A program made the translations under genes and the position numbers. Under the pieces are notes generated by a model. It did no database searches and was not told the DNA's origin. It worked only from the letters and a program-made list of their open reading frames with translations. Shown one piece after another: positions 27,729 through 37,223 of a DNA stretch of 64,000 bases. The DNA is from Verrucomicrobia bacterium SCGC AAA164-E04 (GTDB taxonomy: Bacteria; Verrucomicrobiota; Verrucomicrobiia; Limisphaerales; AAA164-E04). The stretch spans positions 32,438 through 96,437 of the forward strand of contig KB911851.1 in NCBI GenBank assembly GCA_000383715.1. The letters run 5' to 3'. The first letter of the stretch is position 1. Every line of letters starts with the position of its first letter.

Positions 27729-27934
27729 GTTTGCACGCACGCAATCAATTAATGGCATTGACCAAAGATCTTCTTCGAACATGGGAACGAACCCGATCGG
27801 TTTGGAAAGATAGCAAGGCGGACGCATTCGAACGCGACTACATCAAGGAACTTGAATCAAGCGTGAACCGAGCCGTGCATGGGATGGAAAAGCTGGATGT
27901 TATCTTGAAGAAAGTGAGGAAAGATTGTGGCTAA
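27725..27934 (+). CDS. Second, shorter WXG100-like protein
   Basis: 69 residues, helical, no signal. V-W-K-D at 26-29 with Phe at 35 repeats the W-x-D-x5-F spacing of the first gene of the operon, with a short first helix and a full second helix (Y-I-K-E-L-E-S-S-V-N-R-A). The protein is smaller than standard WXG100 proteins (about 100 residues). It could be the heterodimer partner of the 90-residue protein, as ESAT-6 and CFP-10 pair. Start overlaps the upstream stop by 4 bp; its stop overlaps the proposed GTG start of the ATPase gene by 8 bp. Confidence 0.72.
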   Translation: MSLHARNQLMALTKDLLRTWERTRSVWKDSKADAFERDYIKELESSVNRAVHGMEKLDVILKKVRKDCG

Positions 27935-30900
27935 AATACTCACAGCAGGTCAATCGATCTCAACCTTGGAAAAGCTCCGCCAGACCATGGAGGAGCTGGG
28001 GGGGGCGCGAGAAGGCGTTGATCGCATCACGCGATCGCGAATTAAAGTCCATTCAGCAAAAATCTGCGTTGGAAAACGCGCGCTTCAAACGACAGGCTGA
28101 AGCTGAAACACAAAAGGCGATGGAAGCTCTGAATGAGGAGCGCATTCGACTCGAATCCCACTTTGCCGCGCGCAAGGTTCGTATTGATCATGCTTATGAG
28201 AATGCGCAGAAGGCATTGAATGAGACCGCCGAGCAAACGCGCAGTCAACAGAAGTATGAAAATCAAAAAGAACTTTTGCAGGCCAATCGCGCGCATGAAG
28301 CGGACCTGCAATCGGTGGATCATGCCGGGAAATCTTTTTCGGCTGAATTATCAAATGAGACCCAGCGTCTTGAGAGTAGTGGTGGGCTTGGTTGGAGGGT
28401 TTTCAAAGGTTATGGTAATTTCAGGAAGTGGCTGCGAGATGGAGGACAACCTTCTCCTGGCGAAGTAAGCATCCAAGATGAGCATGCATTGCTTGAGTCA
28501 TTGAAATCCCAGTTGACTGAGCTCGAATCGTCTCTCGCTTTTTCCGTTCACAACGCTCTGGCCCGCATCTTCTCCTTCGTCTCCATCTGGCTGATCCTGT
28601 GTTGCCTTGGCATTGGCGGAGTGATTGTATTCCTGTTACCACAGGTATCCGATGCCATTGGTGCAACTCAGAACCGGATCTTGATGGGGTTCGGGGGTAT
28701 GGGGGGGCTGGTAATGATTGTATACGCGATGGGCTACATCCTGGCCCAAGGTGCCGCACGCTCCTTCGTGAATTTATTCGCAAATTGCACCGGCTTGATC
28801 GAACAATGCCAAGTTGCCGCCAATCGAAGTCGTGAGGATGCCACGGCCTCTGCGCGCGAAGTTCTTCAGACCATTGAAAGCCGTCTCGAAGTCGCATGGC
28901 TTGATGCCGATGTTTCGGCGACAGAACAATGTGAACGCGGACTCAACAAGCTGTTACCCCAGCGAAACCGTTTGGTGGCGCGGCATGAATCGATGCTTGC
29001 CACTGCGCTGAAACGCTTGGGTGAGAGCAGGTCCTCAGGATTGGATGATGGAAATTTTGCTTTCCACGAGAAGGATGAAAAAGGTGAAAGGGATCAACAG
29101 GACTTGCAGACTGAGGTCATACGTCGTTTTGATCAGGAAATCGGAGACGTCGTTTCTGATTGGAATCGATTGATTCCTGCGTGGTGTTCAGACCTCAACA
29201 CAAGTCGGGAATCCGTTCGGCAGATGGAACAGACGTGGAATACCGCATCCACGCAGGGATGGGAAGTTCCGCTTTCAGGGGAACCGGCTGGCTGCTTTGC
29301 TCAAATCACAATCGATTGGAAAGAATTTGCCCCATCGGTTCCTGTTGATTCGAGCATGCACTTGCCAAAAGGCGCATGTTTGCAAGTACCCATGGTCTTC
29401 AAGATGCCCTTGGGAGAATCGGTTTTGTTTGAATCAGAAGGACCAGCTCCTGAGCAAATTATCGAGGCCATCAATCATACCGCGCTGGAGCTCCTGTTGA
29501 CCGCTCCTGCAGGGCGGATGAGGTTTACCCTGATCGATCCGGTCGGTCTGGGTAAAAACTTTGCAGGGTTGATGCACCTTGCCGATTATGACGATCAGTT
29601 GATCAATCGACGTATCTGGACCCAACCGAATCAAATTGAACAGTGCCTGCTCGATTTGACGGAACACATGGAGAAGGTGACACAAATGTATCTCCGCAAT
29701 GAATACGACACGCTGGCCGAATACAATCAAGTCGCAGGCAATATCGCGGAAAAATATCATGTGCTGGTCGTTTCTGATTTTCCCACGGGATTCAGTGAAT
29801 CTGCCTTGCGTAAATTACATAATATCGCCGTCAGTGGAGCCCGCTGCGGGGTGTTCTTGCTTCTGCATCGTGACCGTCGTCAGGCAATGTCCGAAGACGC
29901 TGTGGTTCACGACCTGCGCGAACATTGTGTTTGGATTCAATCACAAAAGAAGGGATATCGATTAGGGGCGCATGCATGGACGGGCGTTCATTTGAATTGG
30001 ATGGATCGAGTCAAATTTCAGGACACGGTTCATCTTATCCATCAGATAGGTCAAGCCAATGTCGATTCGAATCGCGTGGAGGTTCCGTTCTCGCAAATCA
30101 CTCCCAAGCCTGATGCATGCTGGACTCAAGATACCAGCGCTTCATTGAAGGTTCCCATTGGGCGGACAGGTGCTTCGAAATTGCAGTATCTGACGCTCGG
30201 TAAAGGCACTCAGCAGCATGCCCTCATTGCTGGGAAAACTGGTTCAGGTAAGTCAACTTTATTTCATGTCATCGTCAGCAATCTTGCACTTTGGTGTAGT
30301 CCAGACCAGGTCGAGTTCTATCTCATCGATTTCAAGAAAGGCGTTGAATTCAAGTGTTATGCTGCGCATAAACTGCCTCATGCCCGCGTGGTTGCGATTG
30401 AGAGCGATCGTGAATTCGGCCTCAGCGTGTTGGAGCGAGTGGACCAGGAACTCCGTCGGCGTGGAGACTTGTTCCGTGAAAAAGGGGTCCAGGATCTAGC
30501 GAGGTATTGTTCCGCTGAGGATACACAGCCCCTGCCTCGCACACTCCTGATGATTGATGAATTTCAGGAATATTTTGTCGAAGATGATCACGTGGCTCAA
30601 AACGCAGCGGTTTTGCTGGATCGTATTGTTCGCCAAGGGCGCGCGTTCGGGATTCATGTGATTCTGGGATCGCAGACGCTGGGGGGCGCCTACACCCTGG
30701 CTCGCACTACTTTTGCCCAGATGGCGGTTCGCATTGCACTTCAATGTGATGAGGCGGATTCTTATCTGATCATGGATGAGAACAATGCCGCACCCAGACT
30801 TCTCTCCCGTCCTGGTGAAGGAATATACAACAACAGAAACGGCGCAGTGGAAGGAAACAGTCCGTTCCAGACGGTCTGGCTGAATGACGACGAGCGAGAC

Positions 30901-31860
30901 ACATATCTACAACAGGTGAGCACCCTGGCTCAAAACCATGCGTCGAAGGAAACGGGTCCTGTGGTCTTTGAGGGGAACGCCCCCGCCGATATCAGGGATA
31001 ACCATGAGCTTGCCGTCGCCCTGGGGATCGAACCTTCCGGCGGTCCAGAAGAGACCTGCGCCTGGCTGGGGGCTCCCAATTCCATTAAGGGTCCGACAGG
31101 CGCTGCCTTTGGTGCGCAAAGCAGCAGTAACCTTCTGATCATCGGTCAGAATGAAGAGATGGCCTTTTCAATGATCATCAGTAGTTTGATTTCGCTTGCG
31201 GCACAACAATCCTCAGATCGGGCCGAGTTCATTGTTCTGGATGCCTTTCCAGATCATTCTGCCAAGCGTGAGATGATGGATCAGGTCATCGCCATGCTGC
31301 CGCATCGAGTCAGGTCATTGAAGGATGAGCGACTTGAGGACATCATGGAGCGACTTGAAACCCATATGGATCAGCGTACCGAGCATGGAGCCGTTCATGG
31401 CGAAATATACTTCATCGTGATTGGACTTCAGTTGTTCAAGAAGCTAAGGCCCGAGGACGAATTCAGTTTTTCCGTAAATGACGAAGAAGGTGACTCAAAG
31501 CCTGGTGCCGTATTGGATCGAATCATTCGTGAAGGATCCAGCCTTGGGGTTCGGGTTTTAGCGACGATGGATTCCTACAACAGTAGTCAACGATTTCTAA
31601 ACCGAAAAGCACTCTCGGAATTTGAGATGCGCGTGCTTTTTCAGATGAGTGCGAACGATTCAGCGGCGTTGATCGATCATACCAAGGCCAGTCAATTGGG
31701 ACTTCATCGGGCTCTTTTCTACAACGAACGACGTGGATATACTGAGGTGTTTCGCCCCTATGCCATGCCCGATGGATCCTGGCTATCCAATGTACGAGAC
31801 CATTTTGGAAAACGTTCGGCGCGCCTCAGTAAAAGCTCCGGAGATACCTGCACTCCCTAG
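27927..31860 (+). CDS. Membrane FtsK/SpoIIIE-family ATPase, EssC/EccC-like (apparent N-terminal frameshift)
   Basis: About 1311 residues: a long coiled coil (about 25-200), two membrane helices (about 213-240 and 251-275), an extended domain, then an FtsK/SpoIIIE ATPase with Walker A G-K-T-G-S-G-K-S-T near 770 and Walker B L-L-M-I-D-E-F near 874. A second P-loop-like domain follows near 1069, but its loop (G-Q-N-E-E-M-A) lacks the Lys-Ser/Thr, so it is probably inactive, as in the later ATPase domains of EccC/EssC. The likely start, GTG 27927, is in another frame than the body: it gives M-A-K-I-L-T-A-G-Q-S and would join the body if the G8 tract at 27998-28005 had seven Gs. The body frame itself opens only at TTG 27925, with unlikely residues. 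Predicted role: motor exporting the WXG100-like proteins. Confidence 0.85.
27998..28005 (+). other. G8 homopolymer at the frameshift of the ATPase gene
   Basis: Eight consecutive Gs near codon 25 of the ATPase gene. Reading from GTG 27927 stops after about 57 codons unless one G is removed. Either a sequencing error or a slippage site able to switch the gene on and off. Another G8 run in the window (20841-20848) leaves its frame intact, so tract length alone does not force a frameshift. Confidence 0.8.
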
Positions 31861-32091
31861 TTCTGTGGCTTTCCACATGGCTTGCTCCCAACTCATGAAC
31901 GTGGGACGTGAAAAGACTTCGCTCAAGAGAGTGCATGAAAACGGTTCACGTATTTGCAAATGAATGGCCACGAACTCCGAGAAGAGAAATGGATTCACTG
32001 ATCCAGGCATCAATCTTAAGTTTTCATTGGGTTCCAAAATGTATACTCGCCTTTGATTTACATTTGGATTAATGTGGATGCTATTGAGAGT

Positions 32092-33582
32092 ATGAAACAG
32101 ATTAGCACTTCCTCAGCAAGTTTCGCATCAGCGAAAAAAACACGACGGCATTTCTTGAAGGACGGCCTGGTAACGCTCGCCACCATCAGCATCTTACCCA
32201 GCCATGTCATTCGCGGGCAGTCCGAGCTCAGGGATAAGGACGGGAAACTTGTTCGTGCTCGCTCAGTTGTTCCCAGTGAACGCGTGCGACTGGCATGCTG
32301 TGGAATTGGTAATCAAGGCGGTAGTGACCTGCGTGCGATGCACCAGACAGGTTTGGCCGACATTGTTGCTCTTTGTGATGTGGATTTGGGGGGGCCTCAT
32401 ACACTCAAAAGCCTCAAGGCATTTCCAGATCTTCCCAAGTTTCAGGATTTCAGGGAAATGTTCGATCAGATGGGGGATTCCATCGATGCTGTCACGGTTG
32501 GGACGCCTGACTTCTCACACTTTCCAATCGCGATGCTTGCGATGTCCATGGGGAAACATGTTTACGTGGAAAAACCGCTCACGCGCACTTTTCAGGAGTC
32601 AGAGCTTTTGATGCGTGGTGCCAAAAAATACGGTGTTGTCACACAGATGGGCAATCAGGGGCACTGTCAGGATAACTATTATCAGTTCAAGACATGGGTG
32701 GAAAAGGGGATCATTCAGGATGTACGTGAAATAACCGCGCACATGAACGGAGGGCGTCGTTGGCACGGATGGGACACATCCATGACTGCTTTTCCAAAGG
32801 GGCAATCGATTCCGGATACGCTGGATTGGGACACCTGGCTGATGACCGCTCGCCATCACGATTACCATCGGGATTTCGTCCGTGGTCAATGGCGTTGCTG
32901 GTATGATTTCGGTATGGGAGCCCTCGGAGATTGGGGTGCGCATATCATGGATGGCTTCCATCAATTTCTGGACCTTGGTTTACCTGAAGAAGTCACTCCC
33001 ATCAGGATTGATGGACACAACCCATTGATCTTCCCGCAAGCTTCCACACTTGAATTTAAATTCCCAGCTCGAGGCAAAATGCCAGCGACAAAAGTCACTT
33101 GGTATGATGGAAAAGAAAACCACCCAATGGTTCCTGAAGGTTATGGTGACATTAAGATCGACCGCGATGTCAATCCCGTAAATGGACGTGTGATGCCTGC
33201 ACAGGAATTACCTGCAGGAAAGGAAATCTACGGCAAGGATCTTATATTCAAGGGGCATTCACACGGGAGTACCCTGTCGATCATCCCCAAAGAAAAAGCA
33301 GCCGATCTCTCGACTGATTTGCTGAGTTATCCGAGAAATACAACTAATCATTACGAAAATTTCCTGAAGGCATGCCAAGGCCTTGAACCCACCCTGTCCC
33401 CGTTTGAAGTTTCCGCGCCATTGAGTCAGGTCTTCTGCCTAGGTGTGATCGCCCAAAAATTGAACACCCGACTCAAATTTGATCGGCAAAATAAGCAGAT
33501 AACGAATCATGCGGTTGCGAACCACTGGCTAAAAGGAGCGAGCCCCAGGAAAGAATGGGAAGAGTTTTATCGCCTTGCTTGA
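32092..33582 (+). CDS. Tat-exported Gfo/Idh/MocA-family oxidoreductase
   Basis: 496 residues from ATG 32092, which has GAGAG just upstream (the frame is open to 32053). K-K-T-R-R-H-F-L-K-D-G is a Tat motif, needed because these enzymes are exported with a bound nicotinamide cofactor. The Rossmann motif is C-C-G-I-G-N-Q-G near residue 75 and the conserved E-K-P-L-T-R near 160 holds the catalytic lysine. The C-terminal domain (W-G-A-H-I-M-D, M-G-N-Q-G-H) is that of secreted glucose-fructose oxidoreductase-like proteins common in Verrucomicrobia and Planctomycetes. Substrate unknown. It follows the type VII-like operon by 231 bp and probably has its own promoter. Confidence 0.88.
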   Translation: MKQISTSSASFASAKKTRRHFLKDGLVTLATISILPSHVIRGQSELRDKDGKLVRARSVVPSERVRLACCGIGNQGGSDLRAMHQTGLADIVALCDVDLGGPHTLKSLKAFPDLPKFQDFREMFDQMGDSIDAVTVGTPDFSHFPIAMLAMSMGKHVYVEKPLTRTFQESELLMRGAKKYGVVTQMGNQGHCQDNYYQFKTWVEKGIIQDVREITAHMNGGRRWHGWDTSMTAFPKGQSIPDTLDWDTWLMTARHHDYHRDFVRGQWRCWYDFGMGALGDWGAHIMDGFHQFLDLGLPEEVTPIRIDGHNPLIFPQASTLEFKFPARGKMPATKVTWYDGKENHPMVPEGYGDIKIDRDVNPVNGRVMPAQELPAGKEIYGKDLIFKGHSHGSTLSIIPKEKAADLSTDLLSYPRNTTNHYENFLKACQGLEPTLSPFEVSAPLSQVFCLGVIAQKLNTRLKFDRQNKQITNHAVANHWLKGASPRKEWEEFYRLA

Positions 33583-33630
33583 GTTGGGTGCGACCTGATC
33601 CCATATTTCCTCAGGTATACTGCGGATCAA

Positions 33631-33701
33631 TCAATGTTGAACGCGGGAAGCCCTTGGCTCCTGGTTGATTGCTGGCTTACTTTTGATGAGGTCAACATTG
33701 A
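33631..33701. repeat. 10-bp perfect inverted repeat, 51-bp spacer
   Basis: TCAATGTTGA at 33631-33640 and TCAACATTGA at 33692-33701, just downstream of the oxidoreductase stop codon. A smaller AAGCC/GGCTT pair lies inside. No T-tract, so a simple terminator is doubtful; it may be a long RNA stem-loop or a leftover element end next to the decayed gene at 33741. Confidence 0.45.
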
Positions 33702-33740
33702 AACGTTCCTGACCCCCTGAGGGAAACGAGGTATCGTGAC

Positions 33741-34124
33741 CTAGTAATTTTTTTTTCTGGCAATAGGGATCTTTAAGTGTGCCCTCACCAGTGGATCATT
33801 GGCCAGCTCGCTGCGGTGGTATGTACGGACCCGTTGTCGAAAAGATTCGATGACTCCACTGTTCAAAGCCAAATAATAGTCATCCAGCCGAATGACAACG
33901 GAAGAAAGAACACCGTCAAGTACGGAAGACTGCTCAAGGATGATGACTTTCTTATCAGATTTTGCCGCGGCAATGCCAGACGGCGTGCCTCCGACAATGA
34001 TCATATTCTAGGTTGTGGGGCTTTTCGGGGCAGTTTGGCCGTCAAGGGCTGCATCCTCGGGCTGGATATTGCGAAACAACACCAAGGCCAGCACCATGTT
34101 TAACATCTGAATACAACTTTTCAT
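33741..34124 (-). pseudogene. Decayed FAD-dependent oxidoreductase (N-terminal remnant)
   Basis: On the minus strand a signal-like N-terminus starts at ATG 34124 (hydrophobic L-N-M-V-L-A-L-V-L-F), runs to P-K-S-P-T-T, meets an in-frame TAG and then continues in the same frame as M-I-I-V-G-G-T-P-S-G-I-A-A-A, the dinucleotide-binding start of the exported FAD_oxidored family. The region after it is short by about seven residues where the helix should be, and G-V-L-S-S-V-V replaces the glycine-rich segment. F-R-Q-R-V and Y-H-R-S match the family, then the frame ends with several hundred residues missing. Stop, deletion and truncation together make this a clear pseudogene. Confidence 0.75.
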
Positions 34125-34334
34125 GGAGTCAATTCATGCACAATTTCGGTGGTCCTTATAAGGCCAGTGTTTTATTTCTTGTTCAATTTCAATTCCATAC
34201 CGCAGTTTCCATTTTGTTTGTTCCCCCTCAGCTCATTCATTTTCCATTGATGGAAGGACTGCAATGAAGGCAGCGGACGGAAGTATACCCATGGCACGAT
34301 CGCAGATCTTTTTTCTTATGCTTACTTTTCAAAT

Positions 34335-34940
34335 ATGGATTGTGGCTTATTCTCTGGCCAGCTTATGTCAGACAAATTTTTTAAATCATGGATCGTCTCA
34401 TTGATGCGAAGCCAACGACCCCTTTGGATTCTTGTTCTTTTGCCCCATGTATCCGCCATGCATGCTGATTCTCAGTCAACTATTTCATTCCCGGAGGTTA
34501 AAGGCAAGAGCCTGCAAGGAAACGAAGTATTGTTTCCAAGCGTCTTCAAGTTTCAGGATTATCATATGGTGATGGTAGCTTTTGAGCAGGACCAGCAATT
34601 GGACGTCAATACTTGGCTTCCTCATCTTGAGACATTGGCTGCATCTCGCAATGATCTTGATTTTTTTGAATTGCCCACCATTAGTCGCATGAACGTTTTG
34701 ATGCGCTGGATTATCTATCGGGGCATGCGCTCAGGAATCAAGGAAGACTCTTCCAGAAAGCGCACGGTGACGCTTCACATCGACAAACAACCTTTCAAGG
34801 AATCATTGGAAATTGAAACTGAATCCTCGATTTACGCTTTCCTGGTTGACTCCAAAGGCACCGTTATCTGGAAAGGGGAGGGGGTTTGGAGTGAAAATTT
34901 GTGGGAGGAGCTTCTTGAAGTTTTGCCAGCAGAGAAGTGA
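34335..34940 (+). CDS. Exported thioredoxin-fold-like protein (ATP10/TlpA-like), no CxxC
   Basis: 201 residues in the longest frame; ATG 34365 or ATG 34404 would give a better signal peptide (P-L-W-I-L-V-L-L-P-H-V-S-A). The mature part begins I-S-F-P-E-V-K-G-K-S-L-Q-G-N-E-V, the strand pattern that opens thioredoxin-like and ATP10-like domains, and later has Y-A-F-L-V-D-S-K-G-T-V-I-W-K-G-E-G, the usual closing hairpin of that fold. There is no CxxC, so no disulfide chemistry is expected. ATP10 relatives assist assembly of membrane complexes; for bacteria this is unproven. Weak family assignment, good evidence of being coding. Confidence 0.55.
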   Translation: MDCGLFSGQLMSDKFFKSWIVSLMRSQRPLWILVLLPHVSAMHADSQSTISFPEVKGKSLQGNEVLFPSVFKFQDYHMVMVAFEQDQQLDVNTWLPHLETLAASRNDLDFFELPTISRMNVLMRWIIYRGMRSGIKEDSSRKRTVTLHIDKQPFKESLEIETESSIYAFLVDSKGTVIWKGEGVWSENLWEELLEVLPAEK

Positions 34941-35328
34941 TTTACTCAACAATCGGGGCATGTTGATATTTTTCGCACCTCATCAGTTTTTCTTTGATTT
35001 CATACAAACATGGACATCGGTAATGTTCAGCCAGCAGGCATGCATGAACTTGCTCGGTATAACGTGAGCTGTTGAATATTTTCATTTATTCACTTAGCAG
35101 CCAATGGATCCAGGGCGGTAAGAAAAGATGACTGATTCTTATCAAAGCGTCTTTCAGTAACGAAATGATTGAAAGTAAGAGCGGAAAAGTTGTTAGGAGG
35201 GAGCAGTTGCAGCAAGGACAGTGTTATCTGACTCGATCAAAGGATGATTGTCTATTGAATTTTATAAGTGTTGCCGAACCCTTGTTGAATAAACGTAGAT
35301 GGTATGTATGCCTCCAAATAAAAGAAAA
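34941..35328. other. Intergenic region, nothing recognised
   Basis: About 390 bp between a plus-strand gene and the terminator of the minus-strand fasciclin gene. A 59-codon frame from ATG 35165 overlaps the terminator and has no known family. No tRNA or riboswitch pattern was seen. Confidence 0.5.
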
Positions 35329-35357
35329 AAAGATGGTCAATTGACTTAACCATCTTT
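35329..35357 (-). terminator. Rho-independent terminator of the fasciclin gene
   Basis: Perfect 9-bp stem AAAGATGGT / ACCATCTTT with an 11-base loop. On the minus strand the stem is followed by a T-rich run (TTTTCTTTT), as expected for the gene ending at 35403. Confidence 0.7.
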
Positions 35358-35402
35358 AATTCGCTACCTGCATGCCCGCCTTAAGCTGGTAATTTGTTCA
35401 GC

Positions 35403-37118
35403 CTACAACGTGTGGCCGGTCAGTGTGGAATATGTCTTGTCAAGCGCGTAGCGATAAATCCATGCACTCTCATCCGCAGACTTACTCTCGGACATCTTCA
35501 GGCTGCGGTTCAAGCTTGCCTTGATGACACCGTTCAAATCCGTGCGCACTGCGAGCGACTTGATGCAATCCCTGTAGACATCAGCGCAGGCTCGGGCGTC
35601 GCCCTGATTATACAGGGGCACACCTTGCTGGATCGCTGCTATGATGCTTGCCTGAGGGCTTACCGATTGATCGCTTACTTCCAAATCTGCCCTGTCTTCA
35701 TTTTCTTCAAATAAAATGACTTCATCCACCACGTGAATTATCCCATTCGAGCAGACTAGATCCACTGTATCGATACTTATTCCATTTACCTCAAAACGTC
35801 CCCCTTGAATTTTGAATGTGAGCGTCTGATTTCCCAATGTTTCAGCCGTTCCTTGGCTCAGGGCAGTGCCGGCTCCCACCGAGCCTTGCAAAGCGTGATT
35901 GATGAGGATGGTTTCCAGCTTTTTTCTGTTTTCAGGTTTCAGGAGCTGCTCCACAGTTCCTGCAGGCAACTTATCAAACGCTGCATCTGTTGGAGCAAAA
36001 ATGGTTACCGACTCACCGGACTCCAAATACTCTCCCAATCCTGCTGTCTCAACAGCTGCCAGCAACGTCTTGAATGAGCCCGCTTTGCTTGCTGTCTCTA
36101 AGATAGATGTTGGCCCCTGCTTGGTTGGGATGAGGACAGAATCAATGATGTGGACTATTCCATTGGACGTTGACACATCTGCCTGTTGGAGGACTGCATC
36201 GTTTACCCTGACGTTCCCTTCCGAAAACGTTACTTTGAGCGTGTTGTTTTCGAGGTTGGAAATCGAACCTGCACCCAGCGCAGAAGATAAATCTGTGCTT
36301 CCCGAAACCACGTGGTTCTTGAGTATTGAAATCAGACTCGTTTTTCCTTCCTCGGCGAGAAGAGCTTCAACAGTTCCTTCTGGAAGACTCTCAAAAGCTG
36401 CATCTGTTGGAGCGAATACAGTGAACGGACCCTTTCCACTCAGGACTTCGTTCAGTCCAGCAGCACCTATCGCAGCTGCCAAGGTTTTGAAATTTGCATT
36501 CGCACCCACCAAATCCATGATCGTGTTGGATGACTCACCGCTGTATGCGCTGATGGAATCAATCTCCACCTCAAACCTGCCAGGCTTTTTGTCCCCGAGT
36601 AATATCCCCAAACGTCGTATTTTCGACGGATCAAAGCTAACTTGATTCAGTGAGCGACCACGGAAACCCGCCTTGAAATCACTGAAAGGTATTTGCACGT
36701 TTACCCAGGTGTCTTTTTTTGTCTGGAACCCGGCGCTGAATGAAACATCCCACGATCTGTAACGAGCCTCTGTTCCCAGTCTCACTTGATATTTCCGGCC
36801 GTCTCCCTTCACCCTCAGTGCCAAGCCTTCACTGTCACTCAAATCGAAACTGACTCCACCACTTCTCACTGACGAGAAACCACCGTTATTATCCAAAGAC
36901 AAATTCCCGCTGAAACGCATGGTGTCTTGCTTGGTGATCTCGAATTTACCCTGAGATCTGCCACCCATTACTCTGTCGTCGGTGATTCTCCATTTCAAAC
37001 TATCAGCCCCATCTCCAGAGAAGTTTGTAATCATGTTTTCCTTCGCCGTTGCTGTGATATTCGAGACCACTGTCAGCAGCGCTGCGAATGTTACCCATAC
37101 ACGTTTGTTTATTTTCAT
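35403..37118 (-). CDS. Exported CIA30 - fasciclin (FAS1) x2 fusion protein
   Basis: 571 residues with a signal peptide (ending T-A-T-A near residue 25). Residues about 30-195 match CIA30 (W-R-I-T-D-D-R-V-M-G-G-R-S, G-L-A-L-R-V-K-G-D-G-R-K-Y, F-S-D-F-K), a galactose-binding-like fold. Two FAS1 domains follow, about 198-335 and 337-470, each with T-V-F/I-F-A-P-T-D-A-A-F and a closing N-G-I-(V/I)-H-(I/V)-(I/V)-D. About 95 C-terminal residues are helical and unassigned. FAS1 domains mediate adhesion; CIA30 in bacteria is of unknown use. Possible role: cell-surface or matrix adhesion. It has its own terminator and is followed upstream by two small membrane-protein genes on the same strand. Confidence 0.85.
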   Translation of the reverse strand: MKINKRVWVTFAALLTVVSNITATAKENMITNFSGDGADSLKWRITDDRVMGGRSQGKFEITKQDTMRFSGNLSLDNNGGFSSVRSGGVSFDLSDSEGLALRVKGDGRKYQVRLGTEARYRSWDVSFSAGFQTKKDTWVNVQIPFSDFKAGFRGRSLNQVSFDPSKIRRLGILLGDKKPGRFEVEIDSISAYSGESSNTIMDLVGANANFKTLAAAIGAAGLNEVLSGKGPFTVFAPTDAAFESLPEGTVEALLAEEGKTSLISILKNHVVSGSTDLSSALGAGSISNLENNTLKVTFSEGNVRVNDAVLQQADVSTSNGIVHIIDSVLIPTKQGPTSILETASKAGSFKTLLAAVETAGLGEYLESGESVTIFAPTDAAFDKLPAGTVEQLLKPENRKKLETILINHALQGSVGAGTALSQGTAETLGNQTLTFKIQGGRFEVNGISIDTVDLVCSNGIIHVVDEVILFEENEDRADLEVSDQSVSPQASIIAAIQQGVPLYNQGDARACADVYRDCIKSLAVRTDLNGVIKASLNRSLKMSESKSADESAWIYRYALDKTYSTLTGHTL

Positions 37119-37223
37119 TTTAATGATCTTTACTGAATTGATTTGGTTAAATTTTTGGGGTTCGGCCCTGATTGGATCATCACCATGACAACCCTGACCT
37201 CATGCCCTCTGTGTGACCCGCGC

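Noticed and set aside
35165..35344. 59-codon frame on the plus strand downstream of the thioredoxin-like gene
   Set aside because: It overlaps the terminator of the fasciclin gene and has no recognisable family or ribosome binding site.
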